Positions 11,398 through 22,060 of a stretch of DNA of 64,000 bases are shown piece after piece. The notes under the pieces were generated by a model. That model was given only the letters and a program-made list of their open reading frames with translations, made no database searches and was not told the origin of the DNA. The stretch is from Gigaspora rosea (Eukaryota; Glomeromycota; Glomeromycetes; Diversisporales; Gigasporaceae), in NCBI GenBank assembly GCA_003550325.1, contig QKWP01000785.1, forward strand, positions 8,297-72,296, written 5' to 3'. Positions within the stretch are counted from its first letter, which is position 1. Every line of letters begins with the position of its first letter. Position numbers and translations under genes: made by a program.

Positions 11398-13584
11398 ATG
11401 AACGATGAATTTCTAGAAGATATGGTGTTAGAGTCTGAGAATGTGTTAGAGCATGATGATGCGTTAGAGACTGATAATGCGTTAGAGCCTGATGATGCGT
11501 TAGAGGCTGGTGATGCGTTAGAGCCTGACGATGCATTCGAGCCTGATAATGTGTTTGAGCCTGATGATTATGATTTAGATGGGTCGGAATCTAATAATTC
11601 GGATGGTAATGAAAATAATGAAGATTTACTTCAGTCCGTATTATCACAAACTGGCCATCAAGTTTTGGCTAAAACACGAAAAAGAAATGAAAGGGCGGGT
11701 GGTAGTCCCGTTAAACAATTTTATGAGACAATGTTAATTAACAATTCAGAATTTTGGATTTGTTGCCATAAATCTTGTATTCCACAGGCAAAATATTTAA
11801 AGGATGGATCTACTTCGAATTTATAGCGGCATTTGAGAAATAAGCATCATATTTCACGAGATTTTGTGGAAAATGGTCGAGTAAAGATTGTAATAAAGGA
11901 TAATAATAAGTGTGAATTTGTTGTAATGCCAGAATCCTCGCAGTCAACAATAATGCAAACATTTAGCAAAATGAAAAAATATGCATTTAATAACTCCAAA
12001 CAAAAAAATCTTGATAATAATGTAGCTGCTTTTATCATTGAGGAACTTCAACCATTTTCAATTATTCAATCACAGACGTTTAAAAGAATAATTGAAGGGA
12101 TTGATATCCAAGCCAATATACTTAGTAACGATCGTTTGAAAGAAATTCTTATAAATTCCGAGGATAAGGTATTACGAACCCTTCGTGAATGTGCTCTTGA
12201 TAGCGCTGAAATTAGTTATATTTCATTTACAACTGATATGTGGATATCAGATAATGGTGATCCATACATCAGACTTACTCTTAATTGGATAAATGATAGT
12301 TTTCAAATAAAAGAAATGATTGGTAATATCTCATATCTACCATATCCCAATACCGCAGAATGTATTTTAAATAAAATTGTTGAAATTTTAGATAGTCTCC
12401 AACTTAAACATATAACTGTTAGTGGTACAGTTGATAACGGGTCAAATATTAAATCGTGTTTAGAAAAATTGGAAAAAAAATATAGCATTTTTAAAGTTCA
12501 TTGCTTCGGTCATACGTTACAACTTGCGATTAATGATGCGTTAAAAGAGTGTTCAGAAATTACTAATTTAATAAAAAGATGTAAAGATGTTGTATCACAT
12601 TTTAGCGGAAGTCCAAAGCAGAAGCAATTCCTTTTAGAAGCACAAATAGAGATAAAAGACTGGAATAACTTTCTTTTTGTATTTCGTGATGTTTCAACGA
12701 GGTGGAATTCGACGTTTTATTTATTAAAACGGTTAACGGTCCTTAAACCAGCAATGTATAAGTATAAGTCGATTTTGGTTGAAGTTAATGATAATAGCTT
12801 GCTAAGAAGTTATGAAGACAAAGAGTTATCATTAGATGAATGGGAAAAAGTAGCCGAGTTAGTTAAATTATTGTATCCATATGAGGTTGTTTCAAAAAAA
12901 TTATCTAGTTCACAGTATCCAACACTTTCTCAAGCATGGTTCGCAATTAATTTTATTAAAATAAAACTCGATTATACAATAATAAATAATATTAATGTTC
13001 AGAAATTTGGAGGTCTTCTTCGTGAATCAATTCAGAAACGATTTTTAGAACCGACAAGGCCAATTCGATTTGCTGCTTTTTTTGATCCGCGTACTAAGGA
13101 CATGCAAATATTTACAGAAGATGAGAAGAATTGAACTATTTCAGAAGCACGTATAGAATACCTTCAATTAGCTACTAATTTTTATGAGTTAGATAATTTA
13201 TCTGATACAGCATCTAGTGAGATAATGAATAGCGAAGATATTTTTTCTAACCCAGAGGACAGTTTTCAAGAACATTCAAGTCAAGATGATAATAATATCG
13301 CTAACCGTGAATTTAATTCATATTTATTACTACCAAGGGTTCCAAGTGAAACAAACATACTTCAATGGTGGGCATCAAGAAAATCCGATTATCCCATACT
13401 TGCAAAACTTGCTCGCAAGTATCTCTCCATCCCAGACACCTCAGTACCATCTGAACGCCTTTTTTCATCTGCAGGTCTCACTATTACCGAAAAACGAACA
13501 AGACTCAATCCTCAATTTGTTGAATCGATTCTCTTTCTTAAATCGGCTCTAAAGCTTTGGCTTGCTTCACATATATTTAACTAG
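11398..13584 (+). pseudogene. hAT transposase, single frame with two internal stops
   Basis: One reading frame runs 728 codons from ATG to the TAG before 13585, broken only by TAG at 11824 and TGA at 13132. Parts in order: an acidic N-terminal repeat (about residues 15-60, ALEPDD-type units); a BED-type zinc finger (CCHKSC then RHLRNKHH, about 120-155) with the TAG inside it; the RNase H-like core with FTTDMW (Asp near 280), VDNGSN (Asp near 346), HCFGHTLQLAI and DVSTRWNSTF; and the C-terminal dimerisation domain (WWASRKSDYPILAKLARKYL, SVPSERLFSSAG). Length and order match full hAT transposases. Each stop needs one substitution from a sense codon, so decay is slight. Nuclear cut-and-paste enzyme by family. 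Confidence 0.93.
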
Positions 13585-14230
13585 GTAATAAAATTTTTTA
13601 TTTTTGTTTTAAAATAATTGAATTTAGCAACATAACAAACAGTAATTGAATTGGGCAGATAGTGGTGAACGAAAATTATGAAGTACTTACGGGTCTGGAT
13701 AAATCATTAAAAATCGAACTGCCAATACATTTAAAAATTCAAGAAACATATCACATAAAAAAATATAATGAATACATTTAAATATATCATTAAATTTGAA
13801 CCATGTGTTTGCATTAAGAATGAGAGGAAACTTACTGAATGATAGACAGATATAAGAAACCACCTGAAGATTTAAAATAAGTATTAGAATCGCGTATGTA
13901 ATTTATTGAACATTGTGTGCACTTGAACATTGAACATTGTGTGCGCACATACTATTTTTTAAAGAAAAAAAAAAATACTTATCGTAGAAATAAAATGTAA
14001 TAGCATTTCTGGGATGATATTGATATCCGTGTTCTATTTGATGCGATAAATAAAAGAAATAAATTATATTTTATAGTAGATTGACACGATTATTACACAA
14101 AATTACGATATTTATAAGAAAATTGCATTTTAGTAGGTTTTTGCCTATTTTGAATTCTGACCCGTTTAACCCGGGTCAAAGCAATTTTCGGCCCGTGACC
14201 CGTACGGCTCACCCAACCCGGGTAAGAACT

Positions 14231-16012
14231 CTAGGTGGAGTTCTTGCAAAGTGCATCTGCTAATGTTTTTCCCACTTCTGATCCAAGTTGATTATAACCA
14301 AGATTCAACGAAGTTAAGGTAGAATTCTTACAAAGTGCATCTGCTAATGCTTTCCCTCCTCCTGATCCAAGTTTATTATAGTGAAGATTTAATGAAGTTA
14401 AGGTGGAATTCTTGTAAAGTACATCTGCAAATGCTTTTCCTCCTTCTGATCCAAGATTGTTACCCCAAAGATCCAACAAAATTAAGGTAGAGTTCTTACA
14501 AAGTACATCAGCTAGTGCTTTCCCTCTTTCAGATCCAAGATTATTCCAATAAAGATTCAAAATTTTCAACGTAATGTTCTTGTTAAGTGCATTCGTTAAC
14601 TCGGTTAAATTTTCCAATCCACATTTATTGTCAGAAAGATCCCAGATTGAAGCACTTGTTTGATCTATAATACTATGTTGGCTGTTCTCGAGAATTTTTT
14701 CATAAAGTTCCAATGCTTTGAGAAATTTGCCTTGATTAAAAAAATTACATGCCTCCTTTCTCATATCTTCAAGAACATTACTATTTTGCGCTGAAATATT
14801 TGATTTCGTAATTTCGCGTGAATGTACAAATGTATTTATATTGTCTTGATGACTTGAGGAATTTTCACTATTTTGAGCTGATGGTTCAATAGGATGGTGT
14901 CGTCTCAAAATGTCGTTAGAAATAAGTTGTTTTAAAGTATTGAGAGTTGATTTTGCTTCTGGTCGATTGACAGGATTGTTATCCCAACATTGTTTGTAAA
15001 GTTCAATATATTGAGATGGTGTACCTTCTATTGGCTCTTCTTTTTTTCCTTGGGATATTAACCAATAATTGTAATTGGTTCAAAAGACCAAAATGGCGGA
15101 CTTCCGCTTGAAATTTCCCAAAGGATTACACCAAAACTGTAGATATCAGATTTTTTATCACGTGTATATTTAGGAATAGTGAAGCATTGTGGTTCTACAT
15201 AAGCCAACATTTCATGAGCAACAGAATTTAAAGTCTTATTTATCTGCTTTGATGGTCCAAAACCTGCAATCTTTGATTTTCCTTGATGAATTAAGATATT
15301 CTTTGAATGCTATATTATAATTATTAGAATATCAATAATCAAATTTCACTATAAATAATAAATATAAAATCCAGTAAAATATTAATACTTACAAGATCTC
15401 TATGAATAATATTATTATCATGTAAAAATGAAAGCCCGAATGCTATTTCCTTCGCAATACGTAATTTATCTACCCATTGTAATAATGCAAAATTTGATTT
15501 TAGGTATTCTCGTAAGGTTCCGTCATCAGCATGTTGTAAAACTAAATTATAATATCCATTGCTATCTATTTATTTGGATTAGAATAGATTTTACAGTATT
15601 TAAAATAATTATTTGATACTGTACTCTCAAAATTTATACAATAAATTGCTCGCTTACCTTGAGTAACTCCGTAGAATCTAATAATATTTGGATGACAATC
15701 AACTTTTCGTAATAATTTAAGCTTTTATTAAATAATTATAAAAATTTTAATATTATATACTGAAAGTAATTCAAACCTTAATATTACAATAAATACCTCA
15801 TTAATAGCATCTTTAATACTTTTTTCATCTAAGCTATCGGTATCGACTTTAAGACATTTAAAAACAACCGTTAATTCACACTCTTCCCATTCGCATTTAA
15901 AAATCTCACCAATACCAATCTTTGTGGGGTCTGTAAATTTATCATATTCAAGATAGTTAATATGTCCATCGAAAACAGCTTTTTCAAGCAATTCTTCTAG
16001 AATTTTTGCCAT
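14231..16012 (-). pseudogene. Protein kinase-LRR gene, truncated by the hAT insertion
   Basis: Minus strand, starting MAKILEELLEK at 16012. Readable exons: 16012-15797, 15721-15658, 15565-15393 and 15309 onward, with GT-AG introns that keep frame. They encode a tyrosine-kinase-like domain: N-lobe KIGIGEIFKCEW; HRDLHSKNIL catalytic loop; SDIYSFGVILWEIS; and CWDNNPVNRPEA. Next come a helical TPR-like piece (NFFNQGKFLKALELYEKIL) and five RNI-type LRRs. The metal-binding DFG appears as GFG (KIAGFGPSK). Exon 4 meets TAA at 15058-15060 while kinase homology resumes one frame over, so a frameshift lies near 15060-15090. The LRR frame ends in TAG supplied by the transposon's first bases (14231-14233). 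The LRR rest is at 9960-10401. By family a cytoplasmic signalling kinase; here probably inactive. Confidence 0.85.
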
Positions 16013-16579
16013 GGTTTAACTAAGGGTCTTTTAATATTAAGTATACTGTATCGATATTACCGGTATTATATATTTTTTTTAGGGCTGGAACAAATTATGC
16101 TTTTCTTTAAGGGTAAGTACAATACGTACGTAGTGATTTAGTGTGATTTGCATCATTTAATCAAGTCAAGCATATCAGGCGTATTTCTGTATTTACAGAA
16201 TTGGAAACAATCGTATTTTGGGGACCATTTTTAGGTCCAATTTCAATTACGTGTCCGCCGATATGGTTTATTTTCAATAGGAATGTTATTAACTTGATTT
16301 GACCTGTATATATTTGACTATTATAAAAACCGATTAATAATGGAGCCGAACGAGCTTTTTAGTAGTATGTGAAGTGGAAATAATTTTAGTAGTATGTTGA
16401 ACGAAATAAGTGAGTAAATTAAATAGCATTTAGTAGTATGTAAAGTGTAGAAAAATGTATTAATAAAACGTAAAATAAATGATTTTATTGTTTTTTTTTG
16501 AAATGGGTCCAAAAAGAATTACATTGAACACTAGAGCGTTTGAATTTAATGAATAAATTTAATTTACAAATTCTTATTA

Positions 16580-16700
16580 CAGTCGACCCTCTCAAAACCG
16601 ATCCTGTCAAAACCGATAAATTGTCAAAAATTGATCCACCCTAAGTAATTTCCGATAACCTAATACCGATTTTCTAAATAAGATTTCGGTTCATTTGCAC
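16580..16700 (+). mobile_element. One end of a pogo/Tigger-like element
   Basis: Starts CAGTCGACCCTCTCAAAACC after a TA dinucleotide and continues with repeated AAAACCGAT words. This resembles pogo-type terminal repeats. The opposite end was not found, so it is probably truncated. Confidence 0.45.
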
Positions 16701-16761
16701 CCAACTCAGGTACAAATGATCCATTCCGGGTTCATTTGAACCCGAGCTAGGTTCAAATGAG

Positions 16762-17049
16762 GGGGTAGTCTAAAGCCATGTACCCACGTGACATTTTCGT
16801 GTAAATTAACCAAACGGAGTCGCGAAATTTTGTTTACACCGAAGAAGTCAAAAAAACAAAAAAACGCAAGAACATAACGGCATTCTAAACCTAACTTGGG
16901 CCATTAATAAAAAATGTCGGGAAGGCAATTTTACCTATATTGGTTCTAACCTTAACCCTGACCCTAAAGCTAAACAGGCTCTGATACAAATTTTAACTAA
17001 AATTTCAAAAAATCACGTGGGTACATGACTTTAGTCCAGTAGTCACCCC
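16762..17049. mobile_element. 288-bp MITE of the CTAAAGCC / TTAGGG family
   Basis: Inverted ends GGGGTAGTCTAAAGCCATGT and a diverged inverse ending CCCC, followed by ACCCACGTGA. Flanks caaatgag (16754-16761) and caaatacg (17050-17057) match at 6 of 8. The interior holds a telomere-like block (CCTTAACCCTGACCCTAA) and a segment, AAAAAATGTCGGGAAGGCAA, shared in inverse orientation with the element at 49021-49298. Confidence 0.75.
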
Positions 17050-17190
17050 CAAATACGGTAATTAAATTTGCTAAAAATTTTTATAATTCAATAATTTTAT
17101 AAAATTAAATAAAAATTTTCATCAAATTTAGTATATAAGTGTTAAATAATTTTTGTTCAAAATTTAATAATTTATAAAAAAAAGTCTATA

Positions 17191-17288
17191 ACTGTATAGT
17201 CGCGAAATAACGCGTAGGAGCGTTGTTTCGAATTTTGGCCGAAATTCGAAAAATTACACCCTTGCGCGTTATTTCGCGACTATACGGT
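17191..17288. mobile_element. Foldback MITE, GTCGCGAAATAACGCG family
   Basis: The arms ACTGTATAGTCGCGAAATAA and a near-perfect inverse enclose about 50 bases. A relative with similar ends lies at 17707-17869. Target duplication uncertain (TA or 3 bp). Confidence 0.7.
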
Positions 17289-17706
17289 AATTAAATTTAA
17301 CTTTAATAAATATTTCTCAAGAACCAGCCATTCTAATTTGAAACAGATATTTTTTTACCAAGAGTTAAAAATAAAATATTTTCATTAAATTCAAATAGAT
17401 GGTTGTTAAGAAATCTTCATAGGAATCGAATAAGCGAAGCCTTTAAATTAGTGATTTCAACATATTACAGAATTAAGACCTGTAAAAATAATTGTTAACA
17501 TAAATCATGTCTTTAGTTATGATCAATCAAAAATCTTAAAGGTTGTATTTTAGCGTTTTACAAGTAGTAGAGATGTAGTTAAATTATTCATTTCAAAATA
17601 ATTTTTTTTTTTTAAATACAAAATGTAGTAATTTATTATATATCATAAGTACTATAAAACGATGACTTTATTTCAAATAATAGCAGTTTAAAAAATATAG
17701 TTAATT

Positions 17707-17869
17707 ACCGTATAGGGGCATAATAACGCACATGGGGCGTTATTTCATAAGTTCTTAACGCACTGACGCGTCTCAAAAGTTTTTGTTGCAATTTTTTTTT
17801 CTCCCAAAATTTTGAATTATCGTGTTCCAAAATAACGCGCAGATGCGCGTTATTACGCGCCTATACGGT
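17707..17869. mobile_element. MITE related to 17191-17288
   Basis: Ends ACCGTATAGGGGCATAATAA and inverse of ACCGTATAGGCGCGTAATAA. Contains further GCGTTATT words. It sits just beyond the 3' end of the F-box/LRR gene, so it may fall in that gene's untranslated region. Confidence 0.7.
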
Positions 17870-17980
17870 ATAAAATTTCCAACTTATTTGTTTTTTATAA
17901 TTAAAAGTTATTTGAACTTATAACTAATATAGAATTTGCTTAATGAAACTAAATTTTGGTAAAATTTTGATAATACTAAG

Positions 17981-19738
17981 TTATAAAAAATAATATAAAT
18001 CATTACGAATTGCATTTACTAATGATTGTCTTTCTCCTAAATTAAGAATAGAATTATTTCGAAAATCCAAAAAAGTTAGAGTAGTGTTCTTACAAAGTGC
18101 ATCTGCCAAAACTGTTCCTCCTTTTAATCCAAAATGATTATCATTAAGATACAAAGAAGTTAGTGTATTATTTTTACAAATTACATCAGCTAATGCTTTT
18201 GCTGCTCCTAATCCGAGATTATTATGTCCAAGATTCAAAGAAGTTAGAGTGGTGTTCTTACAAAGTGCACCTGCTAATGATTTTACTCCTTCTACTCCAA
18301 AATTATTATTTTTAAGTTCTAAACAAGTCAACGTGGAGTTCTTGCGAAGTGCATATGCTAATGCTTTTACTTCTTCTGATCCAAGATTATTATAATTAAG
18401 GTTCAAAGAAGTTAAGGTGGTGTTCTTACAAAGTGCATTTGCTAATACCTTTCCTCCTGCTAATCCAAAATGATTATTTTCAAGATTTAAGGAAATTAGG
18501 GTGGTATTTTCACATAGAGCGTCTGCTAATACTTCCATTTCATCTAATTCAAGGTCATTATTTCCAAGGTTCAGGGAAATCAGTGTTTCATTCTCGTAAA
18601 GAGCATCGGCTAATGCTTCTACACTTTCTAATCCAAAATGAGTACTATTAAGATGCAAAGAAGTCAGTGTATCGTTTTGGCAAAGTGCATATGCTATTGC
18701 GTTGACTCCTAATCCGAGACTATTATGTCCAAGATTTAAAGAAGTTAGCGCAGTGTTACTGCAAAGTGCATTAGCTAAAATTTTTCCTTCTTCTACCCCA
18801 AACTTATTAAGACAAATATTCAAATCTTTCAGGGTATTGTTCTTGCAAAGTGCATTTGCTAATGCTTTTATTCCTTCTGATCCAAGATTATTATCATTAA
18901 GATTCAAAGAAATCAGAGTAGTGTTCTTACAAAGTGCATTTGCTATTGCTTTTCCTACTTCTGATCCAAGTTTATCGTTTTCAATACTTAAATAAGTCAA
19001 CGTGGAATTTTTACAAAGTACCTCTGCTAATACTTTTCCTCCCTCTGAACCAAGTTTGCAATTTTCAAAACTTAATGATGTCAATGTAATGTTTCTATTA
19101 AGAATCTCCATAAATAATTTTCTTTCTTCCGAATTAAAACTACTATAAGAGAATTTGATGATAGTAATTGTAGTTTTTCTATAAATATCTTCTAAAATCA
19201 TTTTGTCATGAATAATTCCATCAATTATTAAATTATCAAGATTCTTGCTTGTTCGTAGGAACATTTTAATTAAAGAACATTTAATTGCATTTACAAGTCC
19301 CTCATAATAATAAATCATCAAGTGTCGATTACTACCATAAGAAGGTTGATAAGAACGATAATGATTAGAACGCCAATCATTATCAGTTTCACATCGTTCA
19401 TTATAAAGCCAATCATCAATTCCACTATTTAAATAATTGCTAACAAATGTAATATAACTTGTATAATTGAATAAAGGTTTTGGATCGTTTGGAAGAGTAA
19501 TTTTAAAAGGGATTAATAATGTTTGTTCTTCAGAATTTAAAGTTAAAAGGCATATTCTTATAAGTTTTTTATTTGCAAAATGTATTAATGGATTACTCCA
19601 TAATATTGGTACAATAATTCTACACCATTGACGGTTTACAAGAAGACATGAAAATAAATCTTTGTGAAATAAGTCTCCATTATGTCTTCGTAGATTATTA
19701 AATATTTTTAAAAAGCACTCGTTCGGTAACGCTATCAT
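17981..19738 (-). CDS. F-box protein with 13 RNI-type leucine-rich repeats
   Basis: A single uninterrupted exon of 585 codons from the chosen start MIALPNECFLKIF; an in-frame ATG 48 bases upstream (19786) would add 16 residues. I prefer the inner start because F-box proteins of this kind begin at the F-box. The F-box (first ~50 residues) has LPNECFLKIFNNL, CLLVNRQWCRIIVPILW. A 160-residue linker follows, then 13 repeats of 27-28 residues of the form NxTLTSLNLxxNxLGSEGGKALADALCK. By family the F-box binds Skp1 in an SCF ubiquitin ligase and the LRR arc holds the substrate. Acidic substitutions differ among repeats, as expected for a binding surface. It is the only long intact host-like gene in the window. 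The LRR type matches the kinase gene 2 kb away. Confidence 0.88.
   Translation of the reverse strand: MIALPNECFLKIFNNLRRHNGDLFHKDLFSCLLVNRQWCRIIVPILWSNPLIHFANKKLIRICLLTLNSEEQTLLIPFKITLPNDPKPLFNYTSYITFVSNYLNSGIDDWLYNERCETDNDWRSNHYRSYQPSYGSNRHLMIYYYEGLVNAIKCSLIKMFLRTSKNLDNLIIDGIIHDKMILEDIYRKTTITIIKFSYSSFNSEERKLFMEILNRNITLTSLSFENCKLGSEGGKVLAEVLCKNSTLTYLSIENDKLGSEVGKAIANALCKNTTLISLNLNDNNLGSEGIKALANALCKNNTLKDLNICLNKFGVEEGKILANALCSNTALTSLNLGHNSLGLGVNAIAYALCQNDTLTSLHLNSTHFGLESVEALADALYENETLISLNLGNNDLELDEMEVLADALCENTTLISLNLENNHFGLAGGKVLANALCKNTTLTSLNLNYNNLGSEEVKALAYALRKNSTLTCLELKNNNFGVEGVKSLAGALCKNTTLTSLNLGHNNLGLGAAKALADVICKNNTLTSLYLNDNHFGLKGGTVLADALCKNTTLTFLDFRNNSILNLGERQSLVNAIRNDLYYFL
18000..19100 (-). 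repeat. 84-bp coding tandem repeat (LRR array)
   Basis: Thirteen units of about 84 bases encode the LRRs. The DNA word TTCTTACAAAGTGCA (plus strand) recurs almost unchanged between units, suggesting fairly recent unit duplication or exchange. Plus-strand frames at 18433-18651 and 18702-18995 are antisense shadows. Confidence 0.85.
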
Positions 19739-19809
19739 TTTAAATTTTTTTAAATGAGAAATATAACGTACAGTACGTACGTGCATATTACGTATTTATA
19801 AAAATTTTT

Positions 19810-20436
19810 TTAGGGGAAATTACAAATAAGAGCCCAAAATCGAAAATGATTACAGATAAGGGTCCAAAACGAAATAAGAGGCCCGATATTCGACAAATAA
19901 GGGCCCAAATTTATCGTTAGCTGATCTAAAATATAATAGCAATAGGAATTGTTTCTCATGATTAAATATATATTTTAAAGTTATTATTATACTATATCAA
20001 ATTGGCACACAAGTTGATTATAACGTTTATTACGCAAATCTAATTACATAACTACTAGACGATAGATTTCTACCTAGCATTAGAACTTAGAAATAAAATA
20101 TACGTGAATCATATTATATTCACCACAAGTAACCTGGTTTTTCATAAACGAGTTTTTTGTGGCTGTCCTGCTTGTCTGATTATATTTTTTATTGCGCATT
20201 CGAATTTATATTCAGATTACTGCCACGGGACTTAAGCTATGGTCTTTAAGCGCAAAATTATTTTGGGTCCTTATTTGTAATAATTTTCGAATACGTATCG
20301 GGTCTCTATCGATAATTATTTTCGTTTTGGGCCCTTATTTTTTAATAATTTTTGAATACGTGTCGGGCCTCTATCGGTCGTTTTGGGCCCTTTTCTGTAA
20401 TTAATTTCGATTTTGGGCCCTTATTTGTAAATTTCC
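19810..20436. mobile_element. 627-bp TIR element with GGGCCCTTATTTGTAA ends
   Basis: Long inverted ends: left GGAAATTACAAATAAGAGCC, right the inverse of GGAAATTTACAAATAAGGGC, each followed by further inverse copies of GATAAGGGTCC-type words over about 90 bases. A 9-bp repeat, aaaattttt, lies at 19801-19809 and 20437-20445 and could be a MULE-size duplication, though it is simple sequence. It lies directly upstream of the F-box gene. Confidence 0.7.
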
Positions 20437-20518
20437 AAAATTTTTAATTAGCGTTAGATCATACGATCATACGGACAATACATTACATGTGAAAAGTGAA
20501 CACCAAATCAAAGTACTT

Positions 20519-20551
20519 AAAAAAAAAAAAAAAAAAAAAAAANAAAAAAAT
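20519..20551. repeat. Poly-A run containing an undetermined base
   Basis: A run of about 30 A with one N at 20543, marking an assembly uncertainty in a homopolymer. Confidence 0.95.
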
Positions 20552-20624
20552 AGAATATTAACTTTGACGTAATTATGTATTTGGAATCAGATTTAAAAAG
20601 GATGAACCTTATGGCCTTTAAAGG

Positions 20625-21045
20625 ATTCGGAGTGATATAAAACGAATATAAAGCCTTTGAATTTTATAAAAACTCTACCGACCTAGATGATGCTCAAGCA
20701 GAATTTCATGTTATGAACGAGGAATTAGAATCGATTATAAGGCCTTTGAATTTTATAAAAAATTTGCGGCTCAAGTAGCATTTATTGTTGGTTATTGTTA
20801 TGAAAAAACGGGGGCGGAGTCAAGAAAAATGAATATAAAGCCTTCGAATTTTATCAAGAATCTGCAAATTTTGGTCATGCTAACGGAATATTTAATATCG
20901 ATTTGTGTTATCATCGTGGAATTGGAGTCTCAAAAGACGAGAAGAAAACATTCGAGCATTATCAGAAATCCTCCGATCTGGGTCATATTGGGACATTGTG
21001 TTGCTCATTGTTATCGAAACGGAATCGGAGTGAAGAGAGACTAAG
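20625..21045 (+). pseudogene. Sel1-repeat protein fragment
   Basis: Repeated segments encode Sel1/TPR-like units: YKAFEFYQESANFGHA, DLCYHRGIGVSKDEKKTFEH, and in a shifted frame VAHCYRNGIGVKRD. At least three units are visible, with frame changes between them and no start. Sel1 repeats are helical scaffolds, often attached to kinases in this lineage. The fragment is decayed. Confidence 0.7.
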
Positions 21046-21059
21046 CTACTGATATTAAA

Positions 21060-21780
21060 GGTAAAAAAAAAAAAAAAATGATTTGTGTCGCATAGTATTC
21101 GGAGAACCCTTATACTTAGTATGGGGAATACTAATAGATACAGAGATAGCGAAATGTATTACAACGTGGAAATTGTGAAGGAATGTTTGAGAGGTACTGT
21201 ACTTCGATCGAATCGAGTGGTAATAGGATCAACAGATCGGGTATAGTAGGTACCGTGATTGATCACCAGCATGAAAGAGTTAATTGAATTAGTTAATTAA
21301 TTACGGGGTACGATAGTAAAAAGACGTAAAGCAATAGTAAGGGGTGCACAAGTTAAATAGTCATGTAACGTAATTATGTAATATGAAAAATATAAGTAAG
21401 AAAATGTAAGAAAATCTTTTTTGGGTAATAAAAGAAAAGTTATTGAAAGGTTAAGTGGAACTTACCAAACAGTATGTTGTTTTATAACAAGTGTCAAGCG
21501 AGACCGTAGTTAGTTAGTGGTACACGTTTGAGCTCGATATGCTCGATATCAGAACGTTCGAGACTGTCAACCCCGTGATAATTTGTGTTTTTTATACGTG
21601 ATTTGTTTATTTATTAATAAATGATTCAAATTAAAAAAAAAAGCTATAATTGAAAACGATTCATATTTAACAGGCAATTTCTGTAGATAATTTAACTATA
21701 TTTGAATATTTTTAAATATCATCTATTTCTTTTATTCTGACAAAGATTTTTTTTCCAAAGGTCTTGTCGAGACGATTTGA
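21060..21780. other. No gene recognised
   Basis: Mixed-composition DNA with short GC-richer patches (21480-21580) but no open frame with domain sense and no paired element ends. Confidence 0.45.
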
Positions 21781-21799
21781 AAAAAATGATTATCAAAAA

Positions 21800-22060
21800 C
21801 AATTATCAAATACCATTAGTTTCTCATGAAGAATTTAAAAAATATATGAAATAGGCAAAGGCGGATTCACAACTGTATAACGTACGCGTTGGTTTGATAA
21901 AAATAGAAATTAAATACAACTATAGCGCTCAAAAAACTTGATTCAGATAATCGTAAAGAATTCATTAAAAGAATTAAGGAAATATTGTGAAGTTGGAGAT
22001 GTATATCCATCTTTTTAAATGATTGGAAGATTTGGATGAAAACGAGATAAAAAGCAATTT
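21800..22060 (+). pseudogene. Protein kinase N-lobe remnant
   Basis: The plus strand reads EIGKGGFTTV then RTRWFDKNRN, the glycine loop and following strand of the kinases common in this lineage. After frame changes it reads KEFIKRIKE and EVGDVYPS. Several stops interrupt even this short piece. No catalytic loop follows. Possibly the same decayed gene as the Sel1 fragment upstream, since kinase plus Sel1 genes are common, but order and spacing do not prove it. Confidence 0.6.

Larger units (their letters stand above)
10402..14233 (+). mobile_element. Near-complete hAT transposon inside an LRR gene, 3.8 kb
   Basis: Ends TAGAGTTCTTACCCGGGT and exact inverse (18 bp). The flanks are a perfect 8-bp duplication, ggtggagt (10394-10401 and 14234-14241), diagnostic of hAT insertion. 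Both subterminal regions carry repeated GACCCG/CGGGTC words (10412-10490, 14158-14222). It encodes one long transposase frame (11398-13584). The target is the repeat region of a minus-strand LRR gene. The exact duplication and open frame suggest a fairly young insertion. Confidence 0.95.

Noticed and set aside
18433-18995. Plus-strand frames within the F-box/LRR gene
   Set aside because: Antisense shadows of the 84-bp LRR repeat.
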